Assembly (NCBI RefSeq): GCF_014207955.1 | Contig: NZ_JACHLK010000026.1 | Span: 1 to 64,000 of the forward strand | Origin: Acidovorax soli | GTDB lineage: Bacteria > Pseudomonadota > Gammaproteobacteria > Burkholderiales > Burkholderiaceae_C | Length of the DNA stretch: 64,000 nucleotides | Reading direction: 5' to 3' | Position numbers and translations under genes: made by a program | Shown: positions 54,946-63,406 of the stretch, piece after piece | How positions within the stretch are numbered: the stretch's first letter is position 1 | Layout: the number at the start of each line of letters is the position of its first letter | The notes under the pieces: model-generated | Databases searched by the model: none | Told to the model about the DNA's origin: nothing | Seen by the model: only the letters and a program-made list of their open reading frames with translations

Positions 54946-55914
54946 TCACTTCTTGCTGTTGAAGGCCTCGATCACGGCCTTGCCTTCATCGCCGGCCACC
55001 TTGATCCAGTCGGCCGTCATGCGCTCGCCAATGGGCTTGAACTCGGCCTTGAGGTTGGCGGCCACGGTGTCGACCTGCATGCCCTTGGCGGCCAGTTCCT
55101 TGAGGTACTCCTGGTCCTTCTGCTCGCTCAGTGTCCAGCCGCGGCGCTCGGCGATCGCGGCTTGGGCCAGCACGGCCTCCTGCGTGGGCTTGTCCAGCGC
55201 GTCGAAGGTCTTCTGGTTCACCACCACGGCATTGCGCGGCAGGAAGGCCGAGACAGCGTAGAAGTACTTCACGCTCTCATAGAGCTTGCTTTCCACGCCG
55301 CTGGCGCTGGAAGTGAGGAAGTTGTCCACGGTGCCGGTGGTGAGCGCGGCGGGCAGCTCGGCCAGCTGGATGGTCACGGGCTGGGCGCCCACGGCCACGG
55401 CGATGCCCGAGGTCACGGGGTTGAAGGCGCGCATCTTGGTGCTCTTCAAATCCTTGAGCGCCGTGACGGGCTTGGTCGAGTACAGGCTCTGCGCAGGCCA
55501 GGCCACGGTGTACAGCAGCTTCATGCCCTGGGCGGCCAGGGTCTTGGTGAGCATGGGGCGCGAGACCTGGTCCAGGCGCTTGGCATCGGCATAGCTGGTG
55601 GCCAGGAAGGGGATGGAATCGAGGCCGTAGGCCGCCGACTCGTTGGCCGCGCCCGAGAGGATGAACTCACCGGCCGGAACCTGGCCCGACTGCACCGTGC
55701 GCTTGATCTCATTGGCCTTGAACAGCGAGGCATTGGGGTGCACCGTGATCTTGAGCTTGCCGCCCGTGGCTTTGTCCACGTCCTGCGCGAACTGCTGCAG
55801 GTTCTGCACCTGGAAGGTGTTGGTGGCATAGCCCGAGGGCAGGTCCCACTTGGCCTGGGCCTGGGCGATGCCGGCGAACGCGAGGGCACACATACTGAAA
55901 GCGATGGTTTTCAT
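54946..55914 (-). CDS. TRAP transporter substrate-binding protein (DctP), first copy
   Basis: A 322-residue periplasmic binding protein with a signal peptide (MKTIAFSMCALAFAGIAQAQ). LQQFAQDVDKATGGKLKITVHPN, GLDSIPFLATSYADAKRL and LKSTKMRAFNPVTSGIAVAVGAQP mark the DctP fold. The ligand of this operon is inferred to be a 5-oxoproline- or glutamate-like compound because of its neighbours. It is 15 bases after the D-glutamate cyclase family gene. Confidence 0.94.
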   Translation of the reverse strand: MKTIAFSMCALAFAGIAQAQAKWDLPSGYATNTFQVQNLQQFAQDVDKATGGKLKITVHPNASLFKANEIKRTVQSGQVPAGEFILSGAANESAAYGLDSIPFLATSYADAKRLDQVSRPMLTKTLAAQGMKLLYTVAWPAQSLYSTKPVTALKDLKSTKMRAFNPVTSGIAVAVGAQPVTIQLAELPAALTTGTVDNFLTSSASGVESKLYESVKYFYAVSAFLPRNAVVVNQKTFDALDKPTQEAVLAQAAIAERRGWTLSEQKDQEYLKELAAKGMQVDTVAANLKAEFKPIGERMTADWIKVAGDEGKAVIEAFNSKK

Positions 55915-55929
55915 GGGGAGGCTCCTGGT

Positions 55930-56757
55930 TTAGAAACTGGCGAGTTGGTGGTTGAGCAGGTCGGAGATCAGCATGCAACCCGGGGCATGGGTGATGCAGA
56001 ACGCGGGCTGGGCGTGCAGGATGGCGGACTGGGGCGTGACGCCACAGGCCCAGAAGACGGGAATCTCATCGGGCATGAGCGCCACGGCATCGCCGTAGTC
56101 GGGCTTGGCAAGATCGGCGATGCCGATCAGCGATGGGTCGCCGATGTGCACCGGCGCGCCGTGCACATTGGGAAAGCGCGAGGTCACCTGCACGGCACGG
56201 ATCACGTCGGCCGCCTTCATGGGGCGCATGGTCACGACCATGGCGCCGCCGAAGGGGCCGGCCGGCTCGGTGGCTACATTGGTGCGGAACATGGCCACGT
56301 TCTTGCCCTCGTCGATGTGGCGCAGCGGGATGCCGGCCTCGATCAACGCCGACTCGAACGAGAACGAGCAGCCCAGGATGAAGGTCACGAGGTCGGGCCG
56401 CCAGAAGGCCGAGATGTCAGCCACCTCCTCGGCCAGCTCGCCATGGCGCCACACGCGGTACAGCGGCACGTCGCTGCGGATGTCGATGCCCTCACCCAGA
56501 GTGGGCAGCGAGAACTGGCCGGGCTCGCTCACCGCCAGTACCGGGCAGGGCTTGGGGTTGCGCTGGCAAAAGCGCAGGAAATCGCCGGCCTGCACCTCGG
56601 GCAGGATGACCAGGTTGCCCTGCACATGGCCATCGGCCAGGCCGCTGGTGTGCGAAGTCCACAGCCCCTGGCGGATCACGCTGCGCACGTGCCGGGGGTT
56701 GTCGCTGCCTTGCGGGCCAAAGACCTGGGGTGTGTTGTTGTGTGTGGAGTCCACCAT
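55930..56757 (-). CDS. D-glutamate cyclase family protein (putative hydro-lyase, DUF1445)
   Basis: A 275-residue protein of the DUF1445 family, now named after D-glutamate cyclase, which turns D-glutamate to 5-oxo-D-proline. Blocks seen are [69 protein letters not shown] and [22 protein letters not shown], ending [13 protein letters not shown]. The family is also called a putative hydro-lyase, so the reaction is not proven here. It is the first gene of the operon that ends with 5-oxoprolinase. ATG 56757 is preferred over an upstream in-frame ATG without RBS. Confidence 0.85.
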   Translation of the reverse strand: MVDSTHNNTPQVFGPQGSDNPRHVRSVIRQGLWTSHTSGLADGHVQGNLVILPEVQAGDFLRFCQRNPKPCPVLAVSEPGQFSLPTLGEGIDIRSDVPLYRVWRHGELAEEVADISAFWRPDLVTFILGCSFSFESALIEAGIPLRHIDEGKNVAMFRTNVATEPAGPFGGAMVVTMRPMKAADVIRAVQVTSRFPNVHGAPVHIGDPSLIGIADLAKPDYGDAVALMPDEIPVFWACGVTPQSAILHAQPAFCITHAPGCMLISDLLNHQLASF

Positions 56758-57210
56758 GGGTTCCTTGCGTTGCGAAATGTCAAATGCATGACGATGGGGT
56801 GGATTGTGTTGGCGTGTAACCAAGCCTGGCAAATTCAAAAAATTTCTATCAGTTCATCGATTTTTTCGATGCACTACGCTGGAGCACAACTCACCCAACT
56901 TGGTGCTAAGTGAAAACCCTAGGAGCATCGAAGATGCGCAAATTGCACCCTCGTCGGGAACGGTGGCACCCCGGGAGTGCCACGGGTGCCAGCGCCTGCA
57001 CCGCCCTGGCGATGGCGCGCGTGCTGAGGCAGCAGGGAAGCCGGCCAGGGGGATCCAAGGGAGGTGCACCTGCGCCCCGCACGGCAGGGCTGCACCAACT
57101 GCATGCACGGCTTCGGCCGCCAGGCCTGCGCAGTGCCCTTGCGGGCATCGGAGAAGCAGAGAAATGGCCGCCGCGGCGCCGTTGCGCGCGGCGTCGCTGT
57201 CAGCCTGTCT
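56758..57210. promoter_or_regulatory. Regulatory gap with dyads between DUF1445 and LysR genes
   Basis: There is no gene in this 453-base gap. An AT-rich part near 56820-56890 probably holds the operon promoter. It contains CATCGA-TTTTT-TCGATG (56855-56871), a perfect interrupted dyad, and AAATT-CAAAA-AATTT just before it. Either could be a LysR or Lrp binding site. GTGGCAC-CCCGGGA-GTGCCAC (56963-56983) is a perfect hairpin without a T-run. The rest looks unstructured. Confidence 0.55.
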
Positions 57211-58119
57211 TCAGGTTTTGGCGCGGCCCTTGGCGCCTTCGGCCTGCAGCTCGACAAAGGCCAGGGCCGAGCGCACGACACCGTCCACCGCCGGCGAGGC
57301 CGGGTCTTCGCGGTAGCTCAGGTGGATGGGCAGCGGCCGCAGTTCGGCCTCGCAGGCCAGCGGGCGCAGATCGGGAAAGGCCAGCAGCCGCTGCACGGCC
57401 TGGCGCGGCAAGGTGGCCACGCCAAAGCCGCCCTGCACCAACTGCACCATGGCAGAGATGGAAGAAATGGTGTGCACGCAACGCGGCTCCACCTGGGCCT
57501 GGCGCAGCACGTCGAGCAAGGTCACATGGGGCTGGGAGCCACGCTGGAAGGTGAGGATGTCGGTCTCGGCAAAGTCCGCGAGTGCATAGCGCCGCTTGCG
57601 GTGCAGCTTGCTGTTGCCCACGAAGACCATCTCCATGGGGGTGAGCGCCTGCGTGCGTATGCCCTCGGCCGACGCCGGCAGCGCAGCGAACACCGTGTCC
57701 AGCGCGCCGCGGCGGATCTGGTCGAGCAGCACGGGGGTGGTTTCCACCGTGAGCTCCAGCTCCAGCAGCGGGTTGTCCTTGCGCAGCTGCTCGATCCACG
57801 GGATCAGCCAGGAGTGCAGCACCGACTCGATGGCCCCGAGGCGGATGGACACCTCCATGGGCGCGCCCGATCCCATCTCGGCCTTGAGCTGGCGCTGCAG
57901 CTCCAGCATGCGCTTGGCATAGGTGAGAAAGCGCGTGCCCGCCACCGTAAGCTTGAAGCGCTTGTCGCTGCGGTCCAGCAGCAGCACACCGAGTTCCTCC
58001 TCCAGCGCCGCCACGCGGCTGGACATGGCGGACTGGGTGAGGAACAGCTTTTCCGCCGCGCGCGTCACGCTACGCAGGGAGGCAACCCAGTAAAAGGCTT
58101 CGACAAAACGCAGGTTCAT
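57211..58119 (-). CDS. LysR-family transcriptional regulator
   Basis: A 302-residue LysR protein with the N-terminal helix-turn-helix (MNLRFVEAFYWVASLRSVTRAAEKLFLTQSAMSSRVAALEEELG; the helix pattern is standard) and a periplasmic-binding-like effector domain (about 90-295). ATG 58119 matches the conserved N-terminus of the family, so the upstream in-frame start is rejected. It is transcribed in the same direction as the DUF1445/TRAP/oxoprolinase operon and 453 bases ahead of it, so control of that operon is likely. Confidence 0.92.
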   Translation of the reverse strand: MNLRFVEAFYWVASLRSVTRAAEKLFLTQSAMSSRVAALEEELGVLLLDRSDKRFKLTVAGTRFLTYAKRMLELQRQLKAEMGSGAPMEVSIRLGAIESVLHSWLIPWIEQLRKDNPLLELELTVETTPVLLDQIRRGALDTVFAALPASAEGIRTQALTPMEMVFVGNSKLHRKRRYALADFAETDILTFQRGSQPHVTLLDVLRQAQVEPRCVHTISSISAMVQLVQGGFGVATLPRQAVQRLLAFPDLRPLACEAELRPLPIHLSYREDPASPAVDGVVRSALAFVELQAEGAKGRAKT

Positions 58120-58195
58120 GGCGGTGCAGTGGACTGTGGGGCGCCGCAATTGTGCGCCCGCTCCAAAGCTGCAGAGCAGCGAACGTGCCACCGCC

Positions 58196-58654
58196 CTATT
58201 CAGCGAACAAAGGCATGTCGGCCTTCTTGAGCGTGCGCAGCACAAAGCTCGAGCGGCTGTGGCGTATGCCCTTGATCTTGTAGAGCTTCTCGCGCAGCAG
58301 GCGCTCGTAGTCGCGCGTGTCCTTCACGACCACGCGCAGCAGGTAGTCGTAGTCGCCCGAGACCAGGTGGGCCTCGATCACCTCGGGGATGCTGGCCAGG
58401 GTCTCGCCGAACTTCTCGAGCGTGTTGTCCGAATGGCTGTCGAGCGTGACCTGCACCAGCACCGTGTCCGACAGACCCAGCGCCTGCGGGTTCAGTCGCA
58501 CGGTGTAGCCCTGGATGACGCCCGCCTCCTCCATCTTCTTGATGCGGCCCCAGCAGGGCGATGGGCTCAGACCCACGGCCTGGCCGATCTCCTGCAGGCT
58601 GGCGCGCGCATCGCTCTGCAGCACGGCGAGAATTTTTCTGTCAAGGCGGTCCAT
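58196..58654 (-). CDS. Lrp/AsnC-family transcriptional regulator
   Basis: A 152-residue feast/famine regulator. The helix-turn-helix (LDRKILAVLQSDARASLQEIG, LSPSPCWGRIKKMEEAGVI) is followed by the RAM effector domain with PEVIEAHLVSGDYDYLLRVVV. Such proteins sense amino acids. The gene lies 76 bases ahead of LysR on the same strand. An amino-acid-sensing regulator fits the glutamate/oxoproline theme of the operon downstream. Confidence 0.93.
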   Translation of the reverse strand: MDRLDRKILAVLQSDARASLQEIGQAVGLSPSPCWGRIKKMEEAGVIQGYTVRLNPQALGLSDTVLVQVTLDSHSDNTLEKFGETLASIPEVIEAHLVSGDYDYLLRVVVKDTRDYERLLREKLYKIKGIRHSRSSFVLRTLKKADMPLFAE

Positions 58655-59050
58655 TCGGCTAATTATTCAACCAAACTGCCAAATGCAGCAAATTTTTCTG
58701 CCAATCAACGATTTCTCACAAAACATGGAAAGAACTGCTGCGCAGAGCGGCGCACAATTCATCCATCGAGGCGCTCTTACCGGAGCGCACGAAACGACAG
58801 GGCCCCGGACTGGTTACCGCCAGACCGGGGCGCTTGGCAAGCACACCCCCACCTGCCGCAACCGGGTTGTCGCACACGCGACCTTGCGATGGACAACGCC
58901 CGTTCGTAAGCACGCTTACCAGCACAAACCCGGATGCCCGTCCCCATGTTGCACCGCCATAATTTGGCAGAGGCCTGCCACTCTGTGGCACCGCCTTTCC
59001 AAAGGCATGGCACGCTGTAGAAAGCCAGCCCATCAACAACAGGAGACACC
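58655..59050 (+). promoter_or_regulatory. Divergent regulatory gap before the second TRAP operon
   Basis: There is no gene in this 396-base gap. Its first 90 bases are AT-rich and include the Lrp promoter. TGGCAG-AGGC-CTGCCA (58965-58980) is a dyad with perfect six-base arms. An AGGAG site at about 59040 precedes the DctP start. Open frames crossing the gap lack RBS and family similarity. Confidence 0.5.
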
Positions 59051-60022
59051 ATGCAACTGACCCGACTCGTCGTTGGCCTGAGCCTTGCGCTCGGCTTTGT
59101 GGCCACCGCTGCCGCGCAGACCACCATGCGCATCAGCATTTCCACGGCCCAGAATTCCCACCAGGGCGTTGCCATCGACACCTTCGCCAAGGAAGTCGAG
59201 AAGCGCACGGGCGGCCGCTACAAGGTGCAGACCTTCTACAACGGTGCTCTGGGCGGCGAGCGCGAGTCCATCGAAGCCGTGCAACTGGGCACGCAGGAGC
59301 TGGCCTTCAGCTCCACCGGCCCCATCCCCAACTTCGTGCCCGAGACCAAGATCCTGGACGTGCCCTTCCTGTTCCGCGACAAGGCCCATGCCCGCGCCGT
59401 GCTCGATGGCCCCATCGGCCAGGAAATGCTGACCAAGTTCGACGCCAAGGGCTTCAAGGCGCTGGCCTGGGCGGAGAACGGCTTTCGCCACATGACCAAC
59501 AGCAAGCGCGATGTGAAGGAGCCTGGCGACCTCAAGGGCCTGAAGATGCGCACCATGGAGAACCCCGTGCACATCGCGGCCTACAAGGGCTTCGGCATCA
59601 TCACCACGCCCATGGCCTTCCCTGAAGTGTTCACCGCCCTGCAGCAGGGCACGGTGGACGGCCAGGAGAACCCCCTGCCCGTGATCATCTCGGCCAAGTT
59701 CGACCAGGTGCAAAAGCACCTCACGCTCACGGGCCATGTCTACTCGCCCTGCATCTTCGTGATGAACAAGGCCTCGTTCGACAAGCTCAGCGCCGCCGAC
59801 AAGCAGGCCTTCATCGACGCCGCCAAGGAAGGCACCAAGGCCAACCGCGCCCGCGTGGACGAGGACGACGCCAAGGGCGTGGCCGACCTGCGCGCCAAGG
59901 GCATGACCGTGATCGACAACGTGGACAAGGCCAAGTTCGTGGCCACCCTGGCACCCGTGAACGCCGAGTTCGAGAAGCAGTTCGGCAAGGCTGCGCTCGA
60001 CAAGATCCGCGACGTCAAGTAA
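59051..60022 (+). CDS. TRAP transporter substrate-binding protein (DctP)
   Basis: A 323-residue periplasmic DctP protein of the C4-dicarboxylate subgroup. It has a signal peptide ending near ATAAAQ, then NSHQGVAIDTFAKEVEKRTGGRYKV, GPIPNFVPETKILDVPFLFRDKAHA and LKGLKMRTMENPVHIAAYKGFG with the ligand arginine, and QQGTVDGQENPLPVI. It differs clearly from the two DctPs at 52-56 kb. AGGAGA upstream supports the start. It leads a dctP-dctQ-dctM operon. Confidence 0.94.
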   Translation: MQLTRLVVGLSLALGFVATAAAQTTMRISISTAQNSHQGVAIDTFAKEVEKRTGGRYKVQTFYNGALGGERESIEAVQLGTQELAFSSTGPIPNFVPETKILDVPFLFRDKAHARAVLDGPIGQEMLTKFDAKGFKALAWAENGFRHMTNSKRDVKEPGDLKGLKMRTMENPVHIAAYKGFGIITTPMAFPEVFTALQQGTVDGQENPLPVIISAKFDQVQKHLTLTGHVYSPCIFVMNKASFDKLSAADKQAFIDAAKEGTKANRARVDEDDAKGVADLRAKGMTVIDNVDKAKFVATLAPVNAEFEKQFGKAALDKIRDVK

Positions 60023-60050
60023 CCCGTCCGCCGCGTTGCCCACCCCACGG

Positions 60051-60093
60051 AGAACCAAACGCCTGCAGCCCATCGCTGCGGACGTTTGGTTCT
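60051..60093 (+). repeat. Long hairpin between dctP and dctQ
   Basis: AGAACCAAACG (60051-60061) pairs perfectly with CGTTTGGTTCT (60083-60093), and the loop contains a second stem GCAGC/GCTGC (60065-60069/60075-60079). There is no T-run long enough for full termination. It may stabilise the dctP message and lower permease expression. Confidence 0.82.
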
Positions 60094-60135
60094 TGTCGTT
60101 TCACTCCCCTTTTTCCTCCTGCCGGGCCCTGCCCC

Positions 60136-60630
60136 ATGAAAAACGCTTTTTTGACCTTTGAGCGGTGGACGACCTCCATCGCCATGCTGGGGGCCTGCGC
60201 CATGCTGGCGCTGGCCTCCACCCTGGGCATGTTCCAGATCCTCATGCGCTTCGTGCTCGAACAGCCGGCCGAGTGGACCGAGGTGCTGATCCGCTTCAGC
60301 CTGATCTGGATGGTGTTCCTGGCCATCCCGGCCGCCTTCCGCCAGGGCGCCATGGTGAGCGTGGATGTGCTGTACCGCTGGAGCAAGCCCGGCATGCGCC
60401 GCGTGCTCGACTGGGTGGTGGCACTCGCCGCGCTGGCCCTGATCGGCGTGATCATCTGGTGGGGTTGGGACTACTCGGTGCGCGGCGGCGTGCAGAGCAT
60501 GGCGGGGCTGGAATCGGTCTCGATGTTCTGGGCTTACCTGGCCATGCCGGTGGGCGGGCTGTTCTGCATCTTCGGCATCATCGGCAACCTGCTCGATCCC
60601 CTGCGCATGGAACTGGAGACCGCCCAATGA
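60136..60630 (+). CDS. TRAP transporter small permease (DctQ)
   Basis: A 164-residue four-helix membrane protein. Its markers are PAEWTEVLIRFSLIWMVFLAIPAAFRQGAMVSVD and GWDYSVRGGVQSMAGL, the typical loop before the last helices. ATG 60136 follows a 113-base gap that holds a hairpin. The stop overlaps the DctM start as ATGA. Confidence 0.92.
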   Translation: MKNAFLTFERWTTSIAMLGACAMLALASTLGMFQILMRFVLEQPAEWTEVLIRFSLIWMVFLAIPAAFRQGAMVSVDVLYRWSKPGMRRVLDWVVALAALALIGVIIWWGWDYSVRGGVQSMAGLESVSMFWAYLAMPVGGLFCIFGIIGNLLDPLRMELETAQ

Positions 60631-61904
60631 GCGCCGTGATGATTTCCACGATGGTGCTGTGCTTTGCACTCACCATCTCGGTGGCGGTGTCCATCGGCCT
60701 GGCGTCCATCCTGGGCATCCAGGCGTCCAACGCCAACATGCTCATCTCCGTCAAGGAGATGTTCGCCTCGATCAACAAGTTTCCGCTCGCGGCCATTCCC
60801 TTCTTCATCCTCGCGGGCAATCTGATGGAGACCGGCGGCATCTCGCGCCGCCTGGTGGAGTTCGCCAAAAGCATCGTGGGCGGCGTGCAGGGCGGCCTGC
60901 CCATGACCTGCGTGCTCACCTGCATGATCTTCGCCGCGGTGTCGGGCTCGTCGGTGGCCACCACCTTCGCCATCGGCGCCATTCTGATCCCGGCGCTCAT
61001 CAAGCACGGCTACCCCACGAGCTATGCCGCCGCACTGCAGGCCACCAGCGCCGAGCTGGGCGTGATCATTCCGCCCTCCATCCCCATGATCCTCTACGGC
61101 GTGAGCGCCGAGGTATCGATCGGCGAGTTGTTCATCGCGGGCTTCGGCCCCGGCCTGCTCATCAGCTTTGCGCTGATGCTCTTCGTCTGGGTCTATTGCA
61201 AGTGGAAGGGATGGGGCAAGAACGACGGCGAAGGCCGCATGTCTTTCGGCAAGGCGACCCTGCAGGCCGGCTGGGCGCTGCTGATGCCCGTGATCATCCT
61301 GGGCGGCATCTACGGGGGCGTGTTCACGCCAACCGAGGCCTCGGCCGTGGCCGTGTTCTATGCACTCATCGTCGGCATGGTGATCTACCGCGAAATCAAG
61401 ATCCGGGACCTCTTCGCCATCCTGCGCAAGTCGGCCATCTCGTCGGCGGTGATCATGTTCATCATCGCCAATGCCGGGCTGTTCGCCTTCCTCATCACGC
61501 GCGCCGGCGTGCCCGATGCCATCGGCCGCTGGCTCGAGGCCGTGCTGCAGTCGCCCGCCATGTTCCTGCTGGGTGTGAATGCCGCCCTGTTCGTGATCGG
61601 CATGTTCATCGAGACCAGTGCGGCCATCATCGTGCTGGCGCCCATCCTGGCACCGGTGGCCGTGCACTTCGGCGTGGACCCGGTGCACTTCGGCCTCATC
61701 ATGGTGGTGAACCTGGCCCTGGGCATGATCACGCCGCCCTTCGGCGTGAACCTGTTCGCGGCCTGCACGGTGGCGCGGATTTCGCTGGACCGGATCATCA
61801 AGCACCTGCTGCCCTTCGTGTGCGTGATCCTCGTGTGCCTGATGGTCATCACCTACGTCCCGAGTATTTCGCTGGCGCTTCGCGATCTGGTGTATTCAAA
61901 GTAG
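60627..61904 (+). CDS. TRAP transporter large permease (DctM)
   Basis: A 425-residue membrane protein of about twelve helices. FFILAGNLMETGGISRRLVEFA, IFAAVSGSSVATTFAIGAILIPAL and AELGVIIPPSIPMILYG are DctM motifs, and LALGMITPPFGVNLFAA is the C-terminal one. ATG 60627 overlaps the DctQ stop. The glycine riboswitch starts 16 bases after its stop, so the riboswitch promoter must lie in the end of this gene. Confidence 0.95.
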   Translation: MSAVMISTMVLCFALTISVAVSIGLASILGIQASNANMLISVKEMFASINKFPLAAIPFFILAGNLMETGGISRRLVEFAKSIVGGVQGGLPMTCVLTCMIFAAVSGSSVATTFAIGAILIPALIKHGYPTSYAAALQATSAELGVIIPPSIPMILYGVSAEVSIGELFIAGFGPGLLISFALMLFVWVYCKWKGWGKNDGEGRMSFGKATLQAGWALLMPVIILGGIYGGVFTPTEASAVAVFYALIVGMVIYREIKIRDLFAILRKSAISSAVIMFIIANAGLFAFLITRAGVPDAIGRWLEAVLQSPAMFLLGVNAALFVIGMFIETSAAIIVLAPILAPVAVHFGVDPVHFGLIMVVNLALGMITPPFGVNLFAACTVARISLDRIIKHLLPFVCVILVCLMVITYVPSISLALRDLVYSK

Positions 61905-61905
61905 T

Positions 61906-61911
61906 TAGAAT
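61906..61911 (+). promoter_or_regulatory. Possible -10 element of the gcv operon
   Basis: TAGAAT lies two bases after the DctM stop and about seven bases before the probable riboswitch start. The -35 region 17 bases upstream, inside dctM, matches poorly. It is also possible that the operon is partly read from dctM. Confidence 0.35.
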
Positions 61912-61920
61912 CGCCAAGTC

Positions 61921-62135
61921 AGGAGAGAGTCCCCTTCGCGGGGGCCGCCGAAGGCGCAGGGACACCCCGAACGCTCAGGCAAAAGGACTGGCAACCGCCT
62001 GCAGGGATGCAGGCGTTCCCTTGCTGGAGAGAGGTGGCTACATGCATGCAGCATGCAGGCCATCCACCGAAGGAGCAAGCCGCAGCCGCCAGCCAGGGTG
62101 GTGCGGTGAATCTCTCAGGTAAAGCGGACAGCAGG
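61921..62135 (+). promoter_or_regulatory. Tandem glycine riboswitch
   Basis: Two consecutive glycine aptamers. Aptamer I (about 61921-62018) has AGGAGAGAG, GCCGCCGAAGG and GCTCAGGCAAAAGGACTGG. Aptamer II (about 62020-62135) has TGGAGAGAGG, CCACCGAAGGAGCAAGCCGC, and AATCTCTCAGGTAAAGCGGACAGC. A short linker hairpin GCCTGCA-GGGA-TGCAGGC lies between. The class binds glycine cooperatively or as a dimer and turns on glycine cleavage genes; it is directly ahead of gcvT. Confidence 0.95.
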
Positions 62136-62179
62136 GCAAATCCCGCAACCCATGGGTGGGTTGCGGCCCCCATTTGCCC
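62134..62179 (+). promoter_or_regulatory. Riboswitch expression-platform hairpin
   Basis: GGGCAAAT (62134-62141) pairs with ATTTGCCC (62172-62179), and inside it CCGCAACCCA (62143-62152) pairs with TGGGTTGCGG (62157-62166). The stem ends exactly against the GGAG site (62180-62183) of gcvT. It has no T-run. Folding here could expose or hide the ribosome-binding site, so translational rather than transcriptional control is suggested. Confidence 0.55.
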
Positions 62180-62191
62180 GGAGTCCGCCCC

Positions 62192-63334
62192 ATGTCAGCC
62201 CCTGCCACCACCGCAGCCCCCCTGCTCACCACGCCCCTGAACGCCCTGCACTTGGAGCTGGGCGCCCGCATGGTGCCGTTTGCCGGCTACTCCATGCCCG
62301 TGCAGTACCCCGCCGGCCTGATGGCCGAGCATGTGCACACGCGCACGGCGGCAGGCCTGTTCGACGTGTCGCACATGGGCCAGCTCAAGCTCGTCGGCCC
62401 CGATGCCGCCGCCGCCTTCGAGACCCTGGTGCCCGTGGACGTGGTCGACCTGCCCGTGGGCAAGCAGCGCTATGGCCTGCTGCTGACCGACGAGGGCACC
62501 ATCATCGACGACCTGATGTTCTTCAACCAGGGCAACGGCACGCTGTTCGTGATCGTCAACGGCGCCTGCAAGGTGGGGGACATCGCCCATATCCAGGCGC
62601 GCATCGGCCAGCGCTGCGAGGTGCAGCCCATGCCCGACCACGCCCTGCTGGCACTGCAAGGCCCCCAGGCCGTGACCGCGCTGGCCCGCCTGGCGCCGGG
62701 CATCGAGAAGCTGGTGTTCATGACCGGCGGCAACTACACCATCGCCGGCTGCGACTGCTTCGTCACGCGCAGCGGCTACACCGGCGAAGACGGCTTCGAG
62801 ATCTCCGTGCCCGCCGCCCAGGCCGACACCCTGGCCCGCGCCCTGCTGGCCCAGCCCGAGGTCAAGCCCATCGGCCTGGGCGCCCGCAACTCGCTGCGCC
62901 TGGAAGCCGGCCTGTGCCTGTACGGCAACGACATCGACACCACCACCACCCCGCCCGAGGCGGCGCTGAACTGGGCCATCCAGAAGGTGCGCCGCACCGG
63001 CGGCGCGCGAGCAGGGGGCTTCCCCGGCGCCGACAAGGTGCTGGCGCAGATCGACAACCCCGCCAGCCTGCCGCGCAAGCGCGTGGGCCTGGTGGCGCTG
63101 GAGCGCGTGCCCGTGCGCGAGCACACCGAATTGCAAAGCGCCGACGGCCAGAAGATCGGCGAAGTCACCAGCGGCCTCTTGGGCCCCACGGTGAACGAAC
63201 CCGTGGCCATGGGCTACGTGACGCCGGCATTTGCCGCCATCGGCACCCGAGTCAACGCCATCGTGCGCGGCAAGGCCGTGCCCATGCAGGTGCGCGCCAT
63301 GCCCTTCGTACCCGCCAACTATTTCCGCGGCTGA
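62192..63334 (+). CDS. gcvT: Glycine cleavage system T protein (aminomethyltransferase)
   Basis: A 380-residue T protein that transfers the methylene group from the aminomethyl-lipoyl H protein to tetrahydrofolate, releasing ammonia. LNALHLELGARMVPFAGYSMPVQY at the N-terminus, FDVSHMGQLK, and SGYTGEDGFEI with the folate-contact Tyr-Glu are family features. The catalytic Asp is in the FDVSHMG region. ATG 62192 follows GGAG at 62180-62183. It is under glycine riboswitch control. Confidence 0.96.
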   Translation: MSAPATTAAPLLTTPLNALHLELGARMVPFAGYSMPVQYPAGLMAEHVHTRTAAGLFDVSHMGQLKLVGPDAAAAFETLVPVDVVDLPVGKQRYGLLLTDEGTIIDDLMFFNQGNGTLFVIVNGACKVGDIAHIQARIGQRCEVQPMPDHALLALQGPQAVTALARLAPGIEKLVFMTGGNYTIAGCDCFVTRSGYTGEDGFEISVPAAQADTLARALLAQPEVKPIGLGARNSLRLEAGLCLYGNDIDTTTTPPEAALNWAIQKVRRTGGARAGGFPGADKVLAQIDNPASLPRKRVGLVALERVPVREHTELQSADGQKIGEVTSGLLGPTVNEPVAMGYVTPAFAAIGTRVNAIVRGKAVPMQVRAMPFVPANYFRG

Positions 63335-63406
63335 TTTCACACCGCGGCGGGCCTGGCCCGCTACATTGCTGATTCCTTCATTCTTCAAAGCCCAGGAGCT
63401 TTCCCC

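Noticed and set aside
56910-57554. Open frame upstream of the LysR gene on the plus strand
   Set aside because: It is mostly antisense to LysR and otherwise low complexity.
58965-58995. Sigma-54 promoter before the second TRAP operon
   Set aside because: TGGCAG and TGCC are present but the GG-to-GC spacing is one base short and the downstream element is weak.
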